This document shows positions 31,942-43,500 of a stretch of 64,000 bases of DNA, piece by piece. Below the pieces are notes generated by a model. It was not told the origin of the DNA and ran no database searches. It saw only the letters and a program-made list of their open reading frames with translations. The translations under genes were made by a program, and so were the position numbers. Origin of the DNA: Asterella californica (Eukaryota; Streptophyta; Marchantiopsida; Marchantiales; Aytoniaceae); assembly GCA_036924285.1 (NCBI GenBank), contig JAYKYS010000007.1, positions 4,154,001 through 4,218,000 of the forward strand, given 5' to 3'. How positions within the stretch are numbered: position 1 is the stretch's first letter; every line of letters starts with the position of its first letter.

Positions 31942-34690
31942 GCATGTACAAAATGTATAGAGCTCCTCAGTGCTGCTTCAGCCCGGCTCTATCAAAGACT
32001 GGATCCTACAACTTCAGTCGATCGAGAAGTCAAATTTTGTGTCTGGTCTCTGGTTTCTCAAGAGTGTGACGTGAAAACTGAACTTGAGACTGGAACTGAA
32101 TACTTTCGGATCGTCTTTATGATGATAGGCCGTTCACATTACAGTTGCCTTCTCCTTGCGCAGGCGCTCAGTGTATCAGCCATTAAGATTACCTGTTTAA
32201 CCCACACCTGTTTTTCTACTGCCACTGCACAGGCGCTAAGTGTATCAACCATTAAGATTACCTGTTTAAGGGACAACTGTTTTTCTGCTGCGCAGACGCC
32301 TTGAAATGTGTCCGGAACCGTATTGCAGTTTCGTCGCAAAGTTACAAGGATTAATTAACACACTCCGGGAAGCAACAAACTGTACTTACACATTATGCCA
32401 GAACCGAAAACTGTACGAGTAAATGGTTTGTTCAAGTGTCTTCAGACCGAAACAATGGAAGCTTGCTGGCGTGAAAAACTCGCTTGATCCATGCATGTGA
32501 CAACTCAGACGAGCCGAATAGTACGCGTCTATACATTTTATTAGCTACTCGAGCAAATAAGCAATTAATTAATTACTTCGGACGTAAATTCTGGCAGATA
32601 CTATTCACGGAGTGCGTGAACAATGAAATCACCGACACGTTGGTGAAACGATAACTTTACTCTTCAACCATTTTTTCTTCTTTTCAGTCAATATTTAAAG
32701 TTTCAGTCTTAGGGTGTTTTCAACTGCAGTTGTTGTATTATCATTCACCTAATTTGTATAAAAGGTATGGCATTTCGATTGGATCCGGATAGACTTTTGA
32801 TGTCAAGGAAAACTTTTCACGCTTGAAAGTATACATACGAAGATACGTATACAGAACCGGTAGAAACCTTCAGCATAAACTCAAAACTCAACCCTGAAAA
32901 CCTTCCACATAAAACTCACTCTCGTGGCCGAGTACTTGGATGTGATCTTATTGATAATTGACGGAGTGCACGACGTCTTCTTCGGTTACTTTTACACAAA
33001 GCTAAGACACGACCAACTATTGCACTACGGTATGGTATTTCTATTTCTAAGTTATACTGCTACTCACATTCGCTATTTCTCTCGTGCACCAACATCACTG
33101 GGATCGACTCATGTACCATAGGTACGGACGGATTCGGGTAACCGTATTGCTATTCAAATTTGCTAGACTCAGATAGCGAAAACTAATTTTCATTGTACTT
33201 AGTTTTGCAGATTGTCTCTGAGGTGTCTATTTTCATATTTGGTCATATAACCTATAATTGACTATATTTTCATTCAAAAGAACATTGCGTTTTAGTGTGA
33301 TCATCAAATATAAAAGTTTTAGTGTATATAAGAAAGAAAAATATTTCGGGATAACTCCAGATGAAACAGTCGCTAATTGCTTCGAATGTAGGTCAAAGTT
33401 CGTGATTTTCAATACATAATTCCTTAAATAGAAATTTTGATAAATGACAGTGTCATGTCTCAGGTTTCCTGTTTCATTCTCATGGCCAGCAGTCTTCTAA
33501 CTGTATAATTTGCTGTTCTCGTATTAATATACTGTAGCAAGAACCTTACTTAACATTATGTTGACAGATCACCAATTATTGAATAACTGTTCATCCTTAT
33601 ATAAGAATGCAATGAAACTAAAAGCACTTGAATCAGATAGTAGAATATGTAAAGGGATGGACTTTCGAAGAAGTCAGAAAATCCAGATGAAGCTTTCAGA
33701 AACTAGTTCTCCTAGACGTACATTCTGTGAAAAATATAAAACTGGAAAGGTTGCAACATTCTGTACATTAGAAAACAGCAATATGGCTGTGTTATGGGAG
33801 ACTGAAAATATATCACATAAATATTGGAAAGACTTATAAGAGGAGTGAAAAGTAATATCTAACACTTGATCAGGAGTTACTGCAGTGAATAATTATGGAA
33901 GTCTTCTCTGTATTGATAAGGTTTACAGACCTTTCATGAAACCTGTTTATAAACCCTCGGAATTTACGTGATCATGATGAACAGCATTTAGCCTTTTGAA
34001 ACTAACGGAACTAGAAAGAAGTAGACAGTACCAGACTCAACTTCCTTGTTCTATTATAGCAGGTGCACATTGTGAATCTTCGTCACATTCACAATGGAAC
34101 TGCTCCAAATTATTTTCAATGATTTTATAATTTTATTGAATTTCATAATTATAATGCTTCTCTTGCAGTCGTCTCCTCGTCTGTCGCATTCGAACTTCGT
34201 CACTAATTTCTTTTATAATCTACGAATACTCAACTGAGAATATTGAGTTCTGTTTTGTTTTTGGAAGAGGGACGAGGCTTTATGGCGCCTCCGTGCCTCC
34301 GTGCCAAGCTTTTATGTTCTGTTTATCGCATTCACAAACTTCGTGTTATTAACCATATGGTTATTCATATGGTTACAAGGTTAACTTATTACCTAACCCT
34401 TCTTACGAGAAGGGTTAGGTAATAAATTAATGTATTTATGAATATATTATTTTGGTTTAGTAGGTTCTCTCACTTGTACCTTCTGAAGGGCAATGTCCTG
34501 CCTCCACTTAAGGGTTCTCTAACAACGTTTTCATTGTACTTGGAATAACACAGTACCTTGACAATTAACTGTGTACCGACTATAACAAATACAGTATTGA
34601 TTCCTAGATATCTTAAACTATAAAAGCACGGTTTATAAAGTGCCCGCCGCATTCAAAGTGACGGCCTATTCTTTGCCGTCGGCTGTTCCT
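31942..34690. repeat. Remainder of unit B, matching about 53395-54115 and 56360-57880
   Basis: 31942-32750 is collinear with 53395-54115 of unit C. It includes a short internal duplication: 32157-32200 and 32228-32271 share gcgct-agtgtatca-ccattaagattacctgttta. 32880-33830 matches unit A and unit C blocks, and 33840-34690 matches 57120-57880. No gene is recognised beyond the exon that ends at 31941. The small ORFs here change frame between copies. Confidence 0.6.
34382..34429. repeat. Hairpin of the CTAACCC family, 22-bp arms
   Basis: The left arm at 34382-34403 and right arm at 34408-34429 pair with one mismatch around the loop TACG. The arms contain CCTAACCCTTCT and AGAAGGGTTAGG flanked by TTATTA and TAATAA. 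Same family as 55150-55197. Confidence 0.85.
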
Positions 34691-34714
34691 AGATACTTGA
34701 TGACGTTCACATGG

Positions 34715-35480
34715 ATTATTCCGGAGTATTATTTCAGATCGAGACTCTAAGTTCACAAGTGTTTTTTGGTAACCTTTGTTCTAAAAGTTGAGGACTAAGT
34801 TAAAATCTAGTACTGCTTTTCATCCTGAACGGATGGACAAATAGACCGAGTTAACTCGCTTCTGAATCAATACTTGAGGAATTATGAGCGCGGACCAACA
34901 CGATTGGGTGGAGTGGCTCAATCTTGCTGAGTATTGCTACAACTCCACAAAACATTCAACTACTTGCGAATAATCTTTCTTGCTGGCTTACGGACTTGAG
35001 CCAGAAGGACCTCTTGAGTTAACTCTACAAGGAGTTTTACATCGACACGACCAAGAACACGACAAACATCAGCTGAACAGTTGGTGGCAGAAATGCAGCG
35101 ATGCGAGGAACAAGTGAAAAAGAACCTCAAAAAGGTGCAGCAACGTTACACAGAGTAGGTAAACAAGCATCAGCATCAAGTGAAGCTTCAAGTGGACGAA
35201 GAAGTATGGTTGAGTACGAAAAACTTCACCTTTCCAGAAGGGATTTTGACGAAGTTCTCAAAGTTTGTGAGACCTTTTGTCATTGTTAAGAATTCGAGGT
35301 GGAGATCATTTAACGGTCATGGCGTAGATCTAACCGAATAGAGTACTTGGTCAAATGACATGGATATCATTTGAAGGAGGCAACTTGGGTACTAAAGAAA
35401 GATCTAGAACATTCAAGTGAAGTATCGGACCTCTTCAAACGGTGAGAAGGACAACAAGGGCGTTAGCAAGATGATGACAT
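34715..35480 (+). pseudogene. Ty3/gypsy chromovirus 3' end: integrase and chromodomain remnant
   Basis: Pieces in shifting plus-strand frames: SDRDSKFTSVFW near 34733-34768 (second catalytic Asp of integrase), DGQIDRVNSLLNQYLRNY near 34832 (the usual catalytic Glu position reads Asp), and QHDWVEWLNLAEYCYNSTKHS. They are followed by VDEEVWLSTKNFTFPEG and a chromodomain near 35340-35450 reading EYLVK-stop-HGYHLKEATWV. The stop is TGA where TGG is expected. A chromodomain after integrase defines chromoviruses. Several stops and frameshifts show long decay. Only the 3' end of pol is present; RT is missing. Confidence 0.75.
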
Positions 35481-36524
35481 CTTCTTCTAGCGAGGAGTGA
35501 AAGGAACGAAAAACCATATGAGTAGCAACTTGAGGCGGTTTGGGCCGATGGACTTTGTAACTTTGACTTGTATTTTGTAGAAATAAAGGATTTGTTTCTA
35601 AAAATTGTCTAAGTGTCTTGGTAGTGCATGACTATGACTAGTTCTGATCAGATGCCTAGGATATTGTCAAGAGGAGAGACGAAGAACACTCGAACGAAGA
35701 GAGCTGGTTGTGATCAGAAAGTGAGCTTCGGGAGATCTCGTAAGTAGGTGTGAATACTTATAAGTTAGCAAGTTAGAGTCTTAAGTGTTTAGAAATTATC
35801 AACTAGTTTTGTTTAGGGATGATCCAAAAGGTTAGGCCTTCTTGAGACTAGTTAGAATTTTCTAAGTGTTCTAGCAACAACTTAAGACTCAAGCAAAAAA
35901 AAGAATTGCGGATTAGCTACCAGAATGCAATTTTGAGATCAAGGGGTTGGCTATCCATTTTGAACTTAGCGTTAACTTAAGGATCATTGTTGACGAGGAC
36001 ATCAACCTCCAAGTGAAAGTGAATGTAGAGATCTTCAGTCTCAAGATCCGACGCAGACGTGAACAACAAAACCCTAGTGGACTTGCGCTAGGTTGTGAAC
36101 GCTGCGAGTCAGACTTAACATCTTGACGGGGAAGTCGAGAACAGATGAACCTTGAGTGGTTCTCTAAGTCAAGGTTAGAACATTGGGTTAGGACATAGAA
36201 GTCTACTCCAAGACGACCCGAGATGAACGTTGACCTAAGATGGTACTCTGGGAACAGATTGAAACATAGATACGAGACATAGGTCTGAGACGTGGGTCCA
36301 AGCCGCGAGACCAAGACGTGACTCCAACGCAGGAGGACTGTAGTTCGAATGCTGGTCCGAACCACAAGGTCCAAGTCTGACGATAGATCACGGTTAAATT
36401 GAACTGAAAAACTAGTGTAAATACCTTCATACTATCAACTCTCAACCTCCCAAAACCTAGTGCTTATGAAAACTGATGTTCTAGTACTACACTTGGAGTT
36501 TACTTTATACCTATTAAATGATTT
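35481..36524. other. Sequence after the chromovirus fragment, possibly its LTR
   Basis: Directly follows the chromodomain remnant, where a 3' LTR would be expected, but I cannot find a second LTR or clear TG...CA ends. The 153-codon minus ORF at 35913-36374 has no motif. Left unassigned. Confidence 0.3.
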
Positions 36525-37530
36525 CCTAGAGGATGAACCATCCTCAGCACTCCTTACCTGTTGTTATGAGGACTCAAGAGCAATCTTGAAGATTCACATT
36601 TATCTTTGCATTTCCATCCAAAAAGCCAGAGGAAGTTAAACAGAAACGTTAGCACTTCTTATGAAAATAAAGAAAAAATATTTCACGTCATATTGTTGGT
36701 TGAAATTTAGAAATTTCACAAAGAAATTTGAAATTTTAACATGTGTATATGATAGCTTCACCACAAATAAAGGTGATAGTAAAATAAAGGAAGTCTTAGT
36801 ACAATTTTATAAAGCAAATGCCATTCCTCTGATACGTGATAACTTTCAAAAAGCTCTTCAAGGACGTGAAAAGTAGTGCAAGGGTGCTAGAGAGAGAGCT
36901 TCCAAGCAATGATGTGCTATATTGTATAGCTTCTCATGGGATAAATTCTGACAGACATAAGTTAATGATAGTATATTAATGTCCGAAGAAGAGAAATACA
37001 GTCAAAACTGGATAAGTACAATGCTTTGGGGTAATTTTTGATAGTCTTATCGAGAGTTTGCATTCCTCGGTTAGTGCATTTTTTTCCATTTTTTGTACTT
37101 GCAAAGGTATTTGATAAGTGAAAAATAGTTCTTAAGGAGGTTTAGGTAACAATGGGTCTTCGAGAGCTTTTTTTTTTATACAGAGATAACTTTTTGAGAC
37201 TTGTAGAACACCATGGTAAGAAAAGAAATGTCTATTCTGATTTCTGATGATATTTCTTCTTTTATTACTGAGTACTGTCAATCTCAATCAAAAAGACAAA
37301 TATGAACGTATTGCTTTACTCTCTCCTTTCATTGGACAAGCACAAACATTTGAACAAAAAGTATAATACACTAGTATGAGATTTGCACTTACAGATTTAT
37401 CTGAAGTAGATAGATTTATATCACCTTGCATGAACCCAAGTCGACAATGTTTCACTTCATCCGTATATCTATTGAGATCAGGAGCATGCACTTTTCCAGG
37501 ATTGCAATTATTGATAGTGCAGTTTTTCCT
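36525..37530. repeat. 1-kb segment present in inverted orientation at about 57905-58965
   Basis: The plus strand here matches the minus strand of 58965-57905 along its length. Examples are atcctcagcactcc, tttgcatttccatccaaaaa, gaaatttgaaattttaacatgtgtat, gagagcttccaagcaatgatgt and ggaggtttaggtaacaa. A short frame (36661-36876 plus; 58816-58604 minus) shares FEILTCVYDS and KEVLVQF but is otherwise disrupted. It could be a decayed gene fragment or a mobile element that moved independently of the direct duplications. Confidence 0.65.
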
Positions 37531-37929
37531 GACAAGTTATGCATGTTTTCACACAGTGGACAACAACGTCTTTCATGTGAGGTCAATACAATTTTTTAGC
37601 TATCACTGCTAAAGTGGACTTTTCTCCTTTATGATCTGATAAGGACGCATCATGACACTCTTTGAGCAACTTAATCCTAAGTTTTCCTTGTCTCACATAA
37701 ACCTGACTTTGTTTAAAGATGAGTAATTCATCTGCATGTTCTGCAACTTCACTCCTCGCTTGAGATGTTCCATGTACTCTTTTGCTTGGTTATCACTCAT
37801 TTAATCTTTATGTATTCGTCTCTCCAGGTAACTCTTTAGGATACATAGCTTGTAAAATCTGTGTCCATGATGAAATATATTCCTTCTTGCGACTCAAGAC
37901 GTCTAGAACCACATTGTCCTTTCTCACTT
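37531..37929. other. Unassigned spacer
   Basis: No gene recognised. It may include decayed sequence just upstream of the copia RT fragment. Confidence 0.35.
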
Positions 37930-38755
37930 TGACAACAGACTTGGGAGTTGGTGGACTTACCTAAGGCTAAGAAAGCAATTGGTTGCATGTGAGTCTTCAA
38001 GGTCAAGCGCAACTCGGATGATATCGTGTGTCTATACAAGGTCAGATTGGTAGCTAAGGGCTATGCACAACAACATGGAGTGGATTTTGGGAGACCTTGG
38101 CTCTAGTTGCAAAGATGGCGACTATTCAAACTGTAGTTGCAGTTGCTACTCAAAAAGGTGGAAGATGCACCAGATGGATTTCAAGAACGCTTTCCTCAAC
38201 GATGATCTTGAGGAGGAGGTCTACATGCAACAACCTCTAGGTTATGAGGATCCTAAGTTTCCTTCTCGTGTATGTAAGTTACGGACGGCCCTCTATGATC
38301 TGAAACAGGTACCAAGAGCATGGTATGCAAAGATCAATTCTTACTTGCAGTCTCTTGGTTTCTATCTTTGTAGCTCAGACTCTATCTTGTATTCATCAAG
38401 AATACAAGACCTGATTGTTGTGATCATCATCAATGTTGATGACTTGATCATTACCGGTAACTTGAGGAGCTTATTTCCCAGATCAAGAATCACTTGAAAT
38501 CCGAATTCGAGATGATGGATGTAAGAGAACTCAAGTACTTCCTTGTTGTATAGTTCATTACAGATGGGTAGTGTTTAACTTATACAACGATAGTATGCTC
38601 TCAATATGCTCTCGAGATTTGGTATGCTTGACTGCAAATCCATTGCTAGGTCAATGGAGCAAGGGATAAAGCTAGGAGCAGAAGATGGTGAGTTATTTGA
38701 TGATACACGCATGTACAGACAGATGGTTGGAAGTCTTATCTACCTGATCATCCCC
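37930..38755 (+). pseudogene. Ty1/copia reverse transcriptase fragment
   Basis: The plus-strand frames give WELVDLPKAKKAIGC and VRLVAKGYAQQHGVDFGET. ORF 38063-38497 then gives MDFKNAFLNDDLEEEVYMQQPLGY (as recognised blocks), LYDLKQVPRAWY and VDDLIITG, and downstream GELFDDTRMYRQMVGSLIYL. These are the ordered RT motifs of copia elements; the catalytic YVDD reads NVDD. Stops and frameshifts separate the parts. It ends abruptly at about 38755, before RNase H, so it is a 3'-truncated fragment. Confidence 0.8.
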
Positions 38756-39377
38756 TTAGCTCTCCCTTACATCATACATCCTTCTCTTTTGTCATTCATC
38801 GTCTATCCACCGTACTGCACTAACAACGGATTCTTTCCAATGGCTAGCTCTAATCTTCCCCTTGTCAGATTGGTCCCAGGCAAATGGGTTGATCCCTTTC
38901 CCTTTCAGCGCGCTTTGGTTCAAACCGGAAACGTTCGGGGTCTGATGTTCTTGAATCCGATGTTCACTTTTGTTAGATGTGTCTTAAGGTGCTCTGTTTT
39001 GAAGTCCCAAAAAAAAACAAACTCTGATGTTCTTCCTCCCTTCGAGGCGTTGGCTGCTTGGTCCTTGAGGTCCCTCTTTCCCTTGTTCGGCTTGATGAAG
39101 TCGTTCCATCCGTTGGCTATTCATTGCGTCGCGTTCCCACTCTGTATTGAATACATTTCTCATCCTTCCTTTCGTGCTGATAAACTCGGCGTTAGCGGCT
39201 CTAGAGCCCTGCTTGCAGGATGGAACGTTCCTTGATATTGTTCAGTGTCTCCTTTGGCACTTAAATCTGAAAGGTACTGAACTCCTGCACAGACACGGCT
39301 TGACTTCTCTCCACTTTGGATATATAAACTCTCTCGTGTGCTTGGTGATCATCGACGTCCATGTTTCCCCGCCAACT
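38756..39377 (+). other. Unassigned segment with a 160-codon open frame
   Basis: Downstream of the copia fragment the frame stays open from about 38756 to a stop at 39233-39235 (RALVQTGNVRGLMFLN and onward). I recognise no family. Part of it (39091-39140) recurs as the 53-bp insertion in the intron at 31286-31338, where most differences fall at third codon positions of this frame. That is suggestive but too short to prove coding. Confidence 0.3.
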
Positions 39378-39950
39378 CCTGCTTGACGAGGTGGAATGTC
39401 AATATGCACGATCATATTCTTGCCTAATCTCACCGCCTCGTCCATGTCGTTCGTGACAACAGCGGCGAACGCCCTGCTGCCCGTCTCGATGATGTTGTGC
39501 TTGGAGTATTTAGGTTCCGAGCCCTATTTAGAACCCTATTTAGTTCCATAGGTCCCGAGCTTTCTCATCGTCTTGCTACTCGATCATATCGCCCAAGGCT
39601 TCTCCAGCTGTTGTCAGCTCGTGAATTATCGGCAAGCTTCTCAGCATTCCATCATCCAAAAGCACAAATCTTGTAGCCTTACCCATCTCTCTAGCCAATC
39701 GAGTAGCTTCCTCGTTGTGATTGCAGCTCGTACACCGATATCCGACCCGACAACACTTTATTCTGAGTATCTTCTCATCGTCGACCAGCGGCCTTTGGGT
39801 TTTCTGTGACCAAGCCTCCTAAACTGATGACGGCAATCCTCGTGGATGACTGAGACATTACCCAGTACTTAAACCAAGAGCTTCAGTGGCTCGATCTCTT
39901 GCGCAGATATGACCGGTTAATCACATTTCTTCTCAAAGACCCGAGACCTT
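39378..39950 (-). pseudogene. Broken copy D of the RWxEYSExSVIG-module gene
   Basis: The minus strand matches exon 2 of copies B and C through much of its length, for example MDEAVRLGKNMIV near 39445 and segments corresponding to GNHEAAGRRWGEYSE near 39780. Multiple frameshifts, stops and a small insertion near 39520-39560 destroy the frame. Homology continues past the exon into the intron-equivalent region to about 40400 and stops at the exon 1 donor site, so exon 1 is missing. The copy is too decayed to encode a product. Confidence 0.65.
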
Positions 39951-40581
39951 CACGGAGGAACCAGGACTTGATAATCATTGACAATAGTATGTTGTGCAAA
40001 GATAACGAGTGATCAATGTGTGAGATGTAGTTTCTAGCCAATGTAGGCTATAGCTAGAGATATGTCACACGGATTTATATATTACTGAATGTGGAGCCCT
40101 CCAGTACTGTGTTTACAAAATCACACAACCAGATTAGATGCTCACTCTTTATCACTTTATCTCGCTCTATCGTGACCAGCAAGTTTGGTCATGATAGAGC
40201 GAGAATTTAAGTGACATATGTAGTGTACGTTGTATGTTCTATAACGCCTTGTACATAACATATATCATCAAATGCACAAGTAACTCTAGCTCTGGATTTA
40301 CCTCAGTGACGAGCCGATCCTTGAATCTAAGACAGTGGGGAGCAATTTAACCGAGAGATTCTGTGTTGATGTCAATATCAACACGCATGCAACCTCAACA
40401 AAAAAGGCGATATAAACTTTGTCGTATAAACGTCGACGTACGGCCTGTTGTAGCAGTCTCGCAAGGAACAGTTAGCGGCGAATAAAGCAGCCATTAGAGA
40501 ACCAAACGAAGTGAATACTCTCTCATGTAGAAGAGATATAAGTAAAGAGATCAGTCGACTCATCATCTCTCAAGAGGGGGT
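39951..40581. other. Remainder of unit D with a long hairpin
   Basis: 40230-40400 is diverged intron-equivalent DNA of the copy B/C gene. A hairpin lies at 40160-40204. After 40400 the homology ends and no gene is recognised. Confidence 0.5.
40160..40204. repeat. Hairpin, 19-bp arms
   Basis: Arms TCTCGCTCTATCGTGACCA and TGGTCATGATAGAGCGAGA with one mismatch and a 7-base loop; weaker pairing extends to about 40153-40213. The right arm's ATCATGATAG-like core is the motif duplicated around the insertion at 31286-31338. Confidence 0.75.
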
Positions 40582-43500
40582 TGTTATATACTCTAACCTA
40601 TGGACAAGAGTCGTAGAAATGTGACTAAAGATAATATATTAGAGATGACTGTAGAGGTGACCATAGAGGTGACTGAGGTTAATATACTAGACATTATCTT
40701 TAACATCTCTTCTTAATGTCAATGGTGTTGAATATACACCAAGTTCAAGTCTCAATTTTTGAAACCTGTCTGAAGACAAAGGCTTGGTGAATATATCAAC
40801 AGTTTGGTCATCAGTTGTTACCCATTGAGTAACAATCTTTTCTGAAATTAGTTTTCCTTGATGAAGTGGACTTGCATTTGAATGTGCTTTGTTCTAGCAT
40901 GGTGCACTAGATTTTTCGTCAATGCTATTGCACTCATGCTATCAGTCCGGATTACTGTTGAAGTATCTTGGTTCACACTTATATCCTCCAACATCCATCT
41001 TAGTCAAATGGTCTCTCGTGCTGCATTACACAAGCCACAGATATTCTGCTTCAAAGGAGGATAAAACAATAGTTGGCTGCTTTTTACACTGCCAAGTGAT
41101 GGCACCTCCTCCAAGCATAAATGCAAATTCAGACATTGATTTACGATCTGAAGAATCGTCTGCCCAATTAGCATTTGTAAATCCAACAAGTCCAACTGAC
41201 TTATATGAGCTATATCTGACCTCATAACTGGTAGTTCCCTTGAGGTAGTGCAAAACTCTCTTTGCTGCCCTCATATGCATTATTGTGAGAGACTTCATAT
41301 TCTGACTGAGTTTGCTGACTGCATACGAAATATCTGATCTTGTAGTGACAGCCAAGTAAATTAACTTCTCGATCAGCATCCTAAACTCTGTTGCATCTGC
41401 ACGCTCGTTATCAACAGAAGAACTTTGCCGCTCCTTCGAGATAACCATAGAAGTAGGCGCAGGCTTGCACTTCTTCATCTGAAAATCCTGAAGTATACTT
41501 TTTGTGTATCTTGCTTGAATGAGATATAACATGTTGTTGTCTTACAAAAATTGAATTCCAAGGCAAAAGTTGAGAAGTCATAGATCCTTCATATCAAACT
41601 CTTGTAGTAAAGCTAACTGAATCTTTTGTACTCCTCCTTGATTACTTCCGGATATTATCAGATCATCCACGTACAGTAACAATACACAATACCTTGAGAA
41701 GTAATCAAAATATAAAAGTTTGGATCATCTCTTGTAGGAGAGAAGCCTTGTTGCTTCAAGAAGTATCGATTCTTGTGTACCAAGCTCTTGGAGCTTGTTT
41801 GAGACGATACAATGTCTTATGTAGCTTGCACACTAATTGTTCAGGCTCCTCTATGAACAAATCCAGGTGGTTGCTGCAAATAGATATCTTCTTGGAGAAT
41901 CTCATTAAGAAATGCGTTCTTGACATCCATTTGTAGACATTTCCAACCACGTAGTTTTGCAAGAGCATAAAGAACTCGAACGAAGTTGAGTTTTACCATG
42001 GTGAAGGTCTCTTGAAAATCTTCTTGCAGTCTGCAAGTAACCTTTTGCAACAAGGCGAGCCTTGTATCTCTCAATAGATCAATCCGCATGTCTTTTGATC
42101 TTATAAACCCACTTATAGCCAAGTGCTTTCTTGTTTGATGGAAGAGGTACTAGACTCCAAGTTGCATTTTTGAGTAATGCGTCATATTCTTTCTCCATTG
42201 TACGTCCACAATGAATCTTTACTGAAAGCCTCCTCGAATGAAATAGTTTCTCCATCACCTTGAGCTTCAGCCATGAGAATACAATCCTCTAGCGTTGCAG
42301 GAACCTTCTTTATTCTGATGGATCTTCTTGGTTGAACAGCAAAATTCGAATCTGGAGTAGTTTGGTATATCATGGGCGAATCTGCTATAATTGGACTTGA
42401 ATCAAGTATAGGTGGTGATTCTTGTTGAGATTTTCTCAATGATTCTCTGAAGTAAGTGTTTGGACTAAGAGAGGTGGCAGGTCAGAAAGATGATAATGTG
42501 AATTTTGACATGGAGGGACCTCTAAAAACCACTACATATCGACTGATAACAATCTTTCTTGTAGCACTTAAGAGTCTATATCCTTTTTCTCTTGTTGGAT
42601 ATATTATGAATGTACAGATCTGAGATCTATCATCAAATTTTTGGAGTAATTTTGAAGAGTTCTAGCATATGCTTTACATCCCAAAAATCCATAGGTTAGT
42701 GAGGTCTGGTTTCTTCTTTGTGGAAGCTTCGAATAGAGTTTTGTTGTTCACAGCATTTGTTGGACTTCTGTTCAGAATGTAAACCACAGTATTCACAGCT
42801 TCATCCCAAAGAGCTTCTTGTCATCTCCACGACAATTTTGTTCTTCTGTTCAACCACTCCATTTTGCTGAGATGTGTAAGCCGTAGTCAACTATCGCAGT
42901 ATCTCTTTCTCATCAAAATATTTGTCAGCAGTCTTGGAAGTGAACTCTTTTCCTCTATCACTTCGCAGACTCTTCATTAGTTGTCCAGTTTGTCGTTCCA
43001 TCATGTTAACAAATTGTTGAAGATGCGAGAGTGCTTCATACTTTCTTCACAAGAAGAAAATCCAAATATATCTAGAGAAGTCATCAACAACCAGAATGAA
43101 GTACTTAGAACCTGCAAGCGAAATAGTCTCAGTAGGTCCACAGAGATCTCTATGTAACAGCTGAAGGATTTCTATTGCTCGTATTATAGTAGATTTGAAG
43201 AACTTCTTTCGAGTCTGCTTAGATTTGAGACAAACTTCACACGAGGTGTTAAAACAAATACGAGTTTGGAAACACCAAGGGCCAAGTCCTCATGGAACAA
43301 CTTCTGTATTTTCTGATAGTATAAATAGCCAAGTGAAAGATGTCATAATTGACTCATATTTATTACAACAGCTAGAACAAGAGCAACCAAAGATAAAACT
43401 TGTAACTCATATAAGTGGTCAACCTTCAGTCCTATAGCTACCACATATCCTTGATCGAGAATGGAACATCCTTGTGCATCAAATGACAACTGAATCCATT

